NCBI GenBank assembly: GCA_964526435.1
Contig: CAZGIC010000073.1
Span: 1 to 12,592, forward strand
Direction: 5' to 3'
Length of the DNA: 12,592 bases
Origin: Gallispira sp964526435
Lineage (GTDB): Bacteria; Bacillota; Clostridia; Lachnospirales; CAG-274
Shown: positions 6,559-12,592 of the stretch, one piece after another
Numbering within the stretch: the stretch's first letter is position 1
Layout: every line of letters begins with the position of its first letter
Translations under genes and position numbers: made by a program
The notes under the pieces: generated by a model
Seen by the model: only the letters and a program-made list of their open reading frames with translations
Databases searched by the model: none
Told to the model about the DNA's origin: nothing

Positions 6559-6924
6559 GTGAAAAAAAATTGTGGTTTAAGCGGAGCGGAACTGGAAGTT
6601 ATGCAGGTGCTGTGGGAAAAGGAAAAGCCTGTTAAAATACAGGAAGTATGTGATGCACTGCCTGATAAAAAATGGGCTTATAAAACAGTAGGTACACTTT
6701 TAACAAGAATGGAGGAAAAAGGGGCAGTAAAATCAGATAAGGCGGGAAGAACCAATTATTATTCTTCTCTTATTGACAAGGAGAAATACAGAGAGGAGCA
6801 GACAAAAACTCTTGTATCAAAGCTTTACAACGGTTCAGTTAAGGAGCTTGCAGCAGCACTTTTCAGAAGTGACGATATGACACAGGAGGATATTGAAGAA
6901 ATAAAGAAAATGTTTGGGTTATAA
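6559..6924 (+). CDS. blaI: BlaI/MecI/CopY-family transcriptional repressor
   Basis: A 121-residue dimeric winged-helix repressor. The N-terminal DNA-binding domain (about 5-70) contains the family pattern LSGAELEVMQVLWE, the recognition helix around WAYKTVGTLLTRMEEKG and the wing GRTNYY. The C-terminal helical part is the dimerisation region. In staphylococcal BlaI and MecI, induction cuts the bond between residues 101 and 102 (Asn-Phe); here residues 101-102 are Leu-Phe in AALFRSDD, a plausible equivalent site. The start is GTG at 6559, with AAGGAGG (6545-6551) at 7 bases; the overlapping ATG at 6557 is out of frame and hits a stop at once. It is followed after 12 bases by an M56 protease gene, the standard repressor-sensor pairing. 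Its targets beyond its own promoter are unknown because no beta-lactamase lies nearby. Confidence 0.93.
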   Translation: MKKNCGLSGAELEVMQVLWEKEKPVKIQEVCDALPDKKWAYKTVGTLLTRMEEKGAVKSDKAGRTNYYSSLIDKEKYREEQTKTLVSKLYNGSVKELAAALFRSDDMTQEDIEEIKKMFGL

Positions 6925-6936
6925 GGGGGTGTAGAT

Positions 6937-9174
6937 TTGGGTGAAGTGTTTAAAAATGTATTGGTACTGTCGCTGACAGGAACTGCTGTTTCTGTTGTAC
7001 TGATGATGATAAAGCCTTTTACAAGAAAGGTGTTCAGTCCTGTGTGGCAGTATTATATTTGGATTGTGGCATTGGTCGCCTATATTGTGTCTGTGTCATT
7101 TAATGTAAATATAATCAGGAATGAAGTTAATGGTTTTGATATGCCTGTAATTGAATATGAAAATACAGGTAATGTGCAGATAATTTCGGAAAATACAGAA
7201 AGATATACAGAAGATAATGGGGAAAAGGAATTTGTTAACGTTAATGCAGATTATGTTGATATTTTAGCATTATGCTGGTTTGTGGCTGTATTGGGAATAT
7301 TTATATACAGAATTATTCAATATAATATATTTTTAAAGACATTGAAAAGATATTCGGAGGATCATATAAATATTGACAATATTCCTGCCGGTTTAAAGAC
7401 TAAGAAAACAACATTGGTTGATGCCCCTCTTGTTATAGGACTTTTTAAACCTGTGCTATATATTCCTGACACTGAAATAAGCCGTGAGGGACTGGAGTAT
7501 ATAATAAATCATGAACTTACACATTACAGAAGGGGAGATATTATATATAAATGGTTTGCAATGATCGTAAGCTGTGTACACTGGTTTAATCCTGTTATAT
7601 ATTTACTGCTTAAAAATATTGATGAGGATTGTGAAATATCCTGTGACTATATTGTGACAAAAAATATGAGCGAAAATGAGCGTACAGGTTATATGAATAC
7701 AATTCTTGAATTGATATGCAGGTCTGTAAAAAATAAAAGTATGCTTTCAACTAATATGACAGGCAGTAAAAAAATGCTGAAAAGGAGATTTGATATGATT
7801 AAGAAGGGGAGAAAATATAAATTATATGTTTCTGTCATAAGTATAGCTGTGGCAATATTACTGATTTCTGCTTACGCTTTTGCGGGCAGCGGCATAAATA
7901 ACCGAATATTTGATAACAGTAATGCTGTGTTAAGCAATGAGGATTACAGTGTGAAAAATATACTTGTTATGGGTGATGATGACAGGGGCAGAATTAACAT
8001 AGCTATGCTCTTGTCATTTGATAAGGGAAGCGGTGTTTTAAATATGATACCCATAGAAACAAGCCTTGTATTGGATAATAGTAAAAATATTAATGAAATT
8101 GTAAGTGAAAGAGGAGACGATGAGGGCGTAAGTGCAATAGAAAAGGCTTTATCATCAGACATAGATAACTATATAAAAATAAACAGTGTAGCAATTGGCG
8201 AAATTGCAGATTGTCTGGGTGGAATAAATGTTGATATTGAAAAAGGAATATATTACAGTGATCCCTTTGCAGGCGTTGATTTTTATATTGACGAAGGCAT
8301 GCAGGTACTAAGCGGTGAAGAAATAAATGCTTTACTTCTGTACAGAGGCAATAATGACGTAGAAATAACAAAGTGCGGATTACAGGGGAAAATCGTAAGT
8401 GAAATTATAAGGCAAATGTATAACAAGGAAAACAGAGATAAGATTAATAATGCGGAGGAAATCATTAACAGAAATGCAGAAGAAACAGATTTTGAAGAAG
8501 GTGTTATAGATGGTATAAAAAGTGCGTTTAACAGAAATATTTCTTCCATAAGGGTTACAGAGTTGCCTGTAAAAAACTATGACAGTCAGGTACAAGGACT
8601 TGAAATAGATAAAGAAAAGCTTGGGAGTGTTTTAAGCATAATTGAATTTGTTCCCGATAAGGAGCTTGAAAAATATGTGGATACAGACAGTGTTTTAGAA
8701 ACAATGAAAAGTGAGCCTTTTGGAGCAACAGGTCCTCAGATTGCCTATGCAAATGAAAAATATGTTGTTATAAAAAATTATAACGGAATGGTAATTTACA
8801 GCCTTACTGATGAAAATTTCTGCGGCGGTATTGATTCAAGAGCGTTAGGAATGAATAAAATGCAGGGTGATGAGGTTACACTTGTAAAGGCATATGGGGA
8901 GTATATATTCATATATAACAGCGGTTATGAAACAAGGGGATATATTTACTCTGTTAAATCAAATCAGATTATGAAAGCCGAAAATATTGATTCAACAACT
9001 TTTAATGAAAATCAGCCTTATTGTATAGCCACAATATCAGATAACATCGGGAGTGTTGGTGTAAATGAATGCCATATCGGAGGGGATAATGTTGTAAAAT
9101 TAGTATATGGATTTGATAATTCACTGGATATAAGATACTTGGGTTATGGAAAGGAAGAAAAACTGTCTGAATAA
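6937..9174 (+). CDS. BlaR1-like M56 metalloprotease sensor fused to an LCP (LytR-CpsA-Psr)-like domain
   Basis: A 745-residue integral membrane protein. Residues 1-290 are a BlaR1/MecR1-type M56 domain: TM1 (about 7-25), TM2 (about 38-58), a non-cytoplasmic stretch, TM3 (108-125), and the cytoplasmic gluzincin site H192-E-L-T-H196 with HWFNP (215-219) and probable zinc ligand E233 in DCEISCD. TM4 (296-317) should send the rest outside. Residues about 336-500 match the LCP domain in order: NILVMGDDDRG, a strand ending NMIPIE where LCP has IPRD, YIKINSVAIGEIADCLGGINVDI, then GMQVLSGEEINALLLYR. Several LCP catalytic residues are missing. Residues about 600-740 are a beta-rich domain of a kind I recall from other clostridial M56 proteins. 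By analogy, ligand binding outside would trigger M56 proteolysis and BlaI cleavage. The start is TTG 6937 behind AAGGGGG (6923-6929), matching the ATG of the downstream paralogue; no penicillin-binding serine domain is present. Confidence 0.88.
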   Translation: MGEVFKNVLVLSLTGTAVSVVLMMIKPFTRKVFSPVWQYYIWIVALVAYIVSVSFNVNIIRNEVNGFDMPVIEYENTGNVQIISENTERYTEDNGEKEFVNVNADYVDILALCWFVAVLGIFIYRIIQYNIFLKTLKRYSEDHINIDNIPAGLKTKKTTLVDAPLVIGLFKPVLYIPDTEISREGLEYIINHELTHYRRGDIIYKWFAMIVSCVHWFNPVIYLLLKNIDEDCEISCDYIVTKNMSENERTGYMNTILELICRSVKNKSMLSTNMTGSKKMLKRRFDMIKKGRKYKLYVSVISIAVAILLISAYAFAGSGINNRIFDNSNAVLSNEDYSVKNILVMGDDDRGRINIAMLLSFDKGSGVLNMIPIETSLVLDNSKNINEIVSERGDDEGVSAIEKALSSDIDNYIKINSVAIGEIADCLGGINVDIEKGIYYSDPFAGVDFYIDEGMQVLSGEEINALLLYRGNNDVEITKCGLQGKIVSEIIRQMYNKENRDKINNAEEIINRNAEETDFEEGVIDGIKSAFNRNISSIRVTELPVKNYDSQVQGLEIDKEKLGSVLSIIEFVPDKELEKYVDTDSVLETMKSEPFGATGPQIAYANEKYVVIKNYNGMVIYSLTDENFCGGIDSRALGMNKMQGDEVTLVKAYGEYIFIYNSGYETRGYIYSVKSNQIMKAENIDSTTFNENQPYCIATISDNIGSVGVNECHIGGDNVVKLVYGFDNSLDIRYLGYGKEEKLSE
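6973..7058 (+). repeat. Near-identical direct repeat, copy 1 (partner 9229-9314)
   Basis: 86 bases coding for TM1 and the start of TM2 of the first M56 gene differ from the second M56 gene at only one base, while sequence just before and after diverges quickly. The matching tract includes third codon positions, so it reflects recent common origin or gene conversion rather than protein constraint alone. A second identical tract of 41 bases links 7606-7646 with 9849-9889. Confidence 0.85.
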
Positions 9175-9192
9175 AGTATAAGAGGTGATGTT

Positions 9193-10124
9193 ATGTCTGA
9201 ATTGTTCAAAAACGTGTTGATATTGTCACTGACAGGAACTGCTGTTTCTGTTGTGCTGATGATGATAAAGCCTTTTACAAGAAAGGTGTTCAGTCCTGTG
9301 TGGCAGTATTATATGTGGCTTGCTGTATTGATAGTATTTATACTGCCTTTTAAATTTAATTTGCCTTTAAGGCAGGCAGATGTAAATCAGGGGAATGATA
9401 TAATAAACAGGGTTGCAGAGCCTTTGCAGAAAAGTTCAGAAAATGTCAGAGTTTTTACTGACACAGTTTTTAATACCACAGTTACGGAAAATACGGGAAC
9501 AGACATTATGAATGTTTTGGCATATATATGGATATGCGGGAATGCAATGATATTTATATACAGGTTGGTAAGCTATGTTGCCTATAATAAAGCGATATAT
9601 AATAAATCTTATGCAGATGGAATGATAGAAAATTTGCCTGTAAGAAAAACGTCAATGGTATATTCGCCTTTGATAATTGGTTTCCTTAAACCAGTTCTGT
9701 ATATACCTGATATGGATATAAAAACAGAAGAAATGAATTATATAATTAAACATGAGCTTACTCATTACAAGAGATTTGATATTTTATATAAAAGTGGTTT
9801 GCAATGGCTGTGAGCTGCATCCACTGGTTTAACCCTGTTATATATTTTCTGCTTAAAAATATTGATGAGGATTGTGAAATATCCTGTGATTATACTGTAG
9901 CTGTAAAAATGAACGAAGAAGAGCGTACAGAGTACATGAAGGTAATACTTGAGCTTGCTGCAATATCAATAAGCAGGAAAAGTATACTTTCCACACAAAT
10001 GGCAGGCAGCAAGAAGATACTGAAAAGGAAATTTGATATGATCAAAAATGCCAAGAAAACAAAAATTTATATTACGGTTACAGGTATTGCTGCGGCAGTT
10101 ATAGTTATATCTGTTTCTGTGTAA
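9193..10124 (+). pseudogene. Tandem BlaR1-like M56 metalloprotease, frameshifted and truncated
   Basis: The paralogue of the preceding M56 gene, starting at ATG with AGAGGTGA just upstream (9181-9188). Frame 1 (9193-9813) encodes TM1-TM3 and the zinc motif H187-E-L-T-H191, then runs out of frame after ILYK. The family sequence resumes in another frame as WFAMAVSCIHWFNP and DEDCEISCDY, ending at TAA 10122-10124. Against the intact copy there are two extra bases at about 9793-9794 (AAA-AG-TGG versus AAA-TGG). The frameshift parts the HExxH histidines from the downstream glutamate, so neither fragment can be an active protease. The TAA falls at the end of TM4, where the paralogue reads on, and the frame stays open beyond it. 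No good slippery heptamer is present for programmed frameshifting. A sequencing or assembly error is the main alternative to real decay. Confidence 0.85.
9229..9314 (+). repeat. Near-identical direct repeat, copy 2 (partner 6973-7058)
   Basis: This second copy of the 86-base tract lies in the decayed M56 gene and differs at one position. Because the copies are direct and about 2.26 kb apart, recombination between them would delete most of the first M56 gene, including its LCP part, and fuse its start to the second gene. Confidence 0.85.
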
Positions 10125-10163
10125 GGGGGAGGTGTTATAAGAGGTAACAATACAGACATTATT

Positions 10164-11036
10164 GTGGCAAATGAAAATTTAAATGAAAACACAGCAGAAA
10201 GCAGTGAGAAGGCTGAAGAAAATATTTCTAATTATAACCTTATATACAATACTCTTTTTGATGCAGGAAATATTAAGTATAGCAGAGATTATACAGAGGA
10301 TGAACTTAGCTCCAGAGATAAGCTAAGCTATGAATATCAGTGGAATGATATAAAGCCTTCAAAATCTATGAGTGAAAGAGATGCGGATGATGGTATGTAT
10401 TTTGATGTGGAGAGCAATACAGTTGTTTTTCCGGAAAGGGAGCTTATTGATGATGAGATATTGGCACTTGTGGAATTTCAGAGTGATATAAACTCTCTCT
10501 ATGATGAAAATCATTCAAAACCTGTATATGGTATGATAAGCGAACAGGAGGCTGTTGAAATTGCAAAAAACGAAGTATTGTATTTTTACGGTGCTGTCAG
10601 CTCTGATTACAATATAAGCTGTGGTTATGATGAAGGGTCAGAGGACGGCTATGGTTCTGATAAAAACATGTTTTCTGTAATGTTTGAGCCTGTTAATACG
10701 CCATATATTGAAGAACAGGGAACAGATTATTATGTGTATTTTGTGGATATTGAAGCAGAAACGGGAGATGTAATAACTGTTGATTCCTATTACAGCGGTA
10801 TGAAGGAGGAAACAGAAGAAGCAGAGAGTCTGAGGGATAGCGAAAAGGCAGAATTTGAGAAAAGGTCAAGAGAGATCATGAATATTCCTGATTTGGGAGA
10901 AGTTAAAGAACAGTATATTTCTCAGCAGACAAGAGGAAGGTCAGTTTGCACTGTCTTTGAACTTGATGGAAAAGATCTAAATGTGGAGCTTACATATCCA
11001 AATATGGATAAAGTTGGCTGGAACGTTGAAGGATAA
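10164..11036 (+). CDS. Orphaned C-terminal ectodomain of the second M56 protein (PepSY-like), probably a pseudogene part
   Basis: A 290-residue acidic open frame starting at a GTG with no good ribosome binding site at the right distance. It is in the same frame as the M56 fragment ending at TAA 10122-10124, and no other stop lies between them, so it is best read as the C-terminal sensor domain of that protein cut off by one nonsense codon. It has no signal peptide or membrane helix, which fits a domain that relied on TM4 for export; if translated alone it would stay inside the cell. Residues about 122-208 look PepSY-like: a helix ISEQEAVEIAKNEVLYFYG, then strands ending YYVYFVDIEAETGDVITVDS. 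It bears no similarity to the LCP domain of the first copy. GGGGGAGG (10125-10132) follows the stop but has no ATG, GTG or TTG in frame nearby. Confidence 0.65.
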   Translation: MANENLNENTAESSEKAEENISNYNLIYNTLFDAGNIKYSRDYTEDELSSRDKLSYEYQWNDIKPSKSMSERDADDGMYFDVESNTVVFPERELIDDEILALVEFQSDINSLYDENHSKPVYGMISEQEAVEIAKNEVLYFYGAVSSDYNISCGYDEGSEDGYGSDKNMFSVMFEPVNTPYIEEQGTDYYVYFVDIEAETGDVITVDSYYSGMKEETEEAESLRDSEKAEFEKRSREIMNIPDLGEVKEQYISQQTRGRSVCTVFELDGKDLNVELTYPNMDKVGWNVEG

Positions 11037-11090
11037 GTAAAAAGTGTATAAAATTTTACTAAAAAAATTAAAAAAATACTAAAAAATATA

Positions 11091-11119
11091 TGGAAAATAT
11101 ATGAAAGTTATGCTATACT
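11091..11119 (+). promoter_or_regulatory. Promoter of pgi (extended -10)
   Basis: TGGAAA (11091-11096) lies 17 bases before TATACT (11114-11119), which is preceded by the TG of an extended -10 (11111-11112). The upstream region (11050-11090) consists of phased A tracts, which could act as an UP element. The predicted leader is about 30 bases and contains only the ribosome binding site. Confidence 0.7.
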
Positions 11120-11156
11120 AAAATTAAATAAATTAATTAATGGAGGTATACATAAA

Positions 11157-12497
11157 ATGGGCATTACATTAAAATTAAATGGTGTTAAAAATTTTGTAAG
11201 GGAGGATGAGTTGCCTAAAATTGAGCCTGCCGTTAAAATGGCAAGCGAACTTCTCTATTCAGGCAAAGGTGCCGGCAATGACTTTATTGGCTGGGTCAAT
11301 CTGCCTTTTGACTATGATAAGGAAGAATTTGAAAGAATGAAGGCTGCAGCAAAGAAAATTCAGTCAAACAGTGAGGTACTTGTTGTAATAGGTATTGGCG
11401 GTTCATATTTAGGAGGAAGAGCTGCCCTTGACTTTATTAACGGAAATAATTACAATAATAAAAAACATCCCGGACTTCCGGATATTTACTTTGTAGGAAA
11501 CAGCATAAGTTCAGATTATTTAAGTGATATTATTGAAATGATCGGTGACAGAGATTTTTCAATTAATGTGATTTCAAAGTCAGGAACAACAACAGAGCCT
11601 GCAATTGCTTTCAGAATTTTCAAAAAGATGATTGAAGAAAAATATGGCAAAGAGGGTGCTAAGGAAAGAATATTTGCCACTACAGATAAGGCAAGAGGTG
11701 CTTTGAAGTCCCTTGCAGACCAGGAGGGCTATGAAACATTTGTAATTACAGATGATATAGGCGGAAGATTTTCTGTACTTACTCCTGTTGGTATTCTCCT
11801 TATGGCTGCTGCCGGCATTGATGTAGATGCAGTTATGAAGGGTGCTCAGGACGCTGCTGACAAATATAAGAATGATGACCTTATGAATAATGACTGCTTA
11901 AAGTATGCTGCTTTGAGAAATATACTTTACAGAAAGGGCAAGGTTATTGAAATTCTTGCAAATTATGAACCTTCTCTTACTATGTTTGGTGAATGGTACA
12001 AACAGCTCTATGCAGAGTCAGAAGGTAAGGATCAGAAAGGTATATTCCCTGTAAGTGCAAATTTCTCAACTGATTTACATTCAATCGGTCAGTTTATACA
12101 GGACGGAAACAGAAATCTTTTTGAAACTGTGCTGTGGATCGAAAATGCAAAGAAAGATATTATAATTGAATCTGATGCAGAAAATCTTGACGGACTTAAT
12201 TTCCTTGCTGACAAGAGTATTCAGTATGTAAATTCAAAAGCTTACGGCGGTACATTCCTTGCTCATGTTGACGGTGGTGTGCCTACTATGGTAATTGAAG
12301 TTGAAAAAGCTGATGCGTACCATTTTGGTCAGCTTGTTTATTTCTTTGAAAAAGCTCTTGCTATAAGCGGTTATATGCTTGGGGTAAATCCTTTTGATCA
12401 GCCGGGTGTTGAGGCTTATAAGAAGAATATGTTTGCTCTTCTTGGCAAGCCTGGATATGAAGAACAGAAGGCTGAGCTTGAGGCAAGACTTCAGTAA
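11157..12497 (+). CDS. pgi: Glucose-6-phosphate isomerase
   Basis: A cytoplasmic enzyme that interconverts glucose 6-phosphate and fructose 6-phosphate at the head of glycolysis and gluconeogenesis. At 446 residues it is the usual size for the short Firmicutes form. Sugar-phosphate-binding segments are intact: GIGGSYLGGRA (79-89) and SKSGTTTEP (140-148). PGI signature 1 appears as DIGGRFSVLTPVG (200-212) and signature 2 as NPFDQPGVEAYK (411-422). By family comparison the catalytic residues are a glutamate in YAESEGK (285-291), H308 in DLHS, and K422. The ATG follows GGAGGT (11142-11147) at 9 bases. It is transcribed alone, with its own promoter and terminator, and is unrelated in function to the regulatory genes before it. 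Confidence 0.98.
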   Translation: MGITLKLNGVKNFVREDELPKIEPAVKMASELLYSGKGAGNDFIGWVNLPFDYDKEEFERMKAAAKKIQSNSEVLVVIGIGGSYLGGRAALDFINGNNYNNKKHPGLPDIYFVGNSISSDYLSDIIEMIGDRDFSINVISKSGTTTEPAIAFRIFKKMIEEKYGKEGAKERIFATTDKARGALKSLADQEGYETFVITDDIGGRFSVLTPVGILLMAAAGIDVDAVMKGAQDAADKYKNDDLMNNDCLKYAALRNILYRKGKVIEILANYEPSLTMFGEWYKQLYAESEGKDQKGIFPVSANFSTDLHSIGQFIQDGNRNLFETVLWIENAKKDIIIESDAENLDGLNFLADKSIQYVNSKAYGGTFLAHVDGGVPTMVIEVEKADAYHFGQLVYFFEKALAISGYMLGVNPFDQPGVEAYKKNMFALLGKPGYEEQKAELEARLQ

Positions 12498-12536
12498 AGG
12501 GATTTTACGGATATAATAATATAAATATAGTTATTT

Positions 12537-12567
12537 AAGGGACAGTTATATGCTGTCCCTTGTTTAT
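12537..12567 (+). terminator. Intrinsic terminator of pgi
   Basis: A perfect 9-bp stem AAGGGACAG / CTGTCCCTT (12537-12545 / 12553-12561) with a 7-base loop is followed by GTTTATT. It lies about 40 bases after the pgi stop. Confidence 0.85.
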
Positions 12568-12580
12568 TGCAAAAGAAAAC

Positions 12581-12585
12581 GGAGG
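12581..12585 (+). promoter_or_regulatory. Ribosome binding site of a gene starting beyond the window
   Basis: GGAGG seven bases before the window edge suggests that a plus-strand gene starts just outside. Nothing of its product is visible. Confidence 0.4.
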
Positions 12586-12592
12586 CATTAAG

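Noticed and set aside
7944..8752. Minus-strand open frames under the LCP-like domain of the M56 fusion
   Set aside because: Their composition (Leu/Ser/Phe/His-rich) is what antisense of acidic, Asn- and Lys-rich coding sequence gives, and they have no start signals.
9786..9800. Programmed -1 ribosomal frameshift in the second M56 gene
   Set aside because: A -1 shift would restore the family frame, but the codons TAT AAA AGT do not form a slippery heptamer: the lysine tRNA would re-pair with TAA after slipping. The later in-frame TAA would still truncate the product. A mutation or sequence error is simpler.
6355..10151. 13-base direct repeat AAGAGGTAACAAT at 6355-6367 and 10139-10151
   Set aside because: A shared 13-mer is expected about once by chance in an AT-rich window of this size, and the flanks do not match.

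Overview
The window reads as chromosomal DNA of a low-GC, Gram-positive anaerobe of the class Clostridia, plausibly near Lachnospiraceae. This is inferred from strongly AT-rich codon and intergenic usage, AGGAGG-type ribosome binding sites, a two-iron superoxide reductase typical of anaerobes, a GerM-type sporulation-family protein, BlaI/BlaR1-type regulators and a short 446-residue glucose-6-phosphate isomerase.

Layout. Bases 82-2687 hold three minus-strand genes: a desulfoferrodoxin/superoxide reductase, a GNAT acetyltransferase and a penicillin-binding-protein-type D-Ala-D-Ala carboxypeptidase with an unusual Lys/Arg/Pro-rich C-terminal tail. Each appears to have its own signals, with terminator hairpins at 553-587 and 1115-1152. 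A compact divergent promoter at 2700-2749 separates this block from a plus-strand operon (2802-6254). That operon encodes a short ComEA-like helix-hairpin-helix membrane protein, an OmpR-type response regulator, its histidine kinase and a two-domain GerMN membrane protein. The genes are separated by 2-3 bases or overlap, and a strong terminator follows at 6399-6430.

Bases 6487-11036 form the most interesting part, a BlaI/BlaR1-like regulatory locus with no beta-lactamase in sight. A consensus promoter is overlaid with two TACA-N2-TGTA operator dyads and drives a BlaI-family repressor. Next is a 745-residue BlaR1-like M56 membrane metalloprotease. Where BlaR1 carries its penicillin-binding sensor, this protein carries a LytR-CpsA-Psr (LCP)-like domain that has lost several hallmark LCP residues, followed by a beta-rich C-terminal domain. 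Directly behind it lies a tandem BlaR1-like paralogue with a different, PepSY-like C-terminal domain. That paralogue is broken by a 2-base frameshift next to its HELTH zinc site and by an in-frame TAA at the end of the last membrane segment. Near-identical DNA tracts shared by the two M56 genes point to tandem duplication or gene conversion.

The window ends with a singly transcribed pgi gene with its own promoter (11091-11119) and terminator (12537-12567), and the ribosome binding site of a gene beyond the edge. Several products act on or sense the envelope: the carboxypeptidase, the two-component system with its GerMN protein, and the M56-LCP sensor. The working hypothesis is that the BlaI/M56-LCP pair is a proteolytic switch sensing a wall-glycopolymer or lipid-carrier intermediate instead of a beta-lactam. 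No CRISPR array, tRNA, rRNA or insertion sequence was seen.
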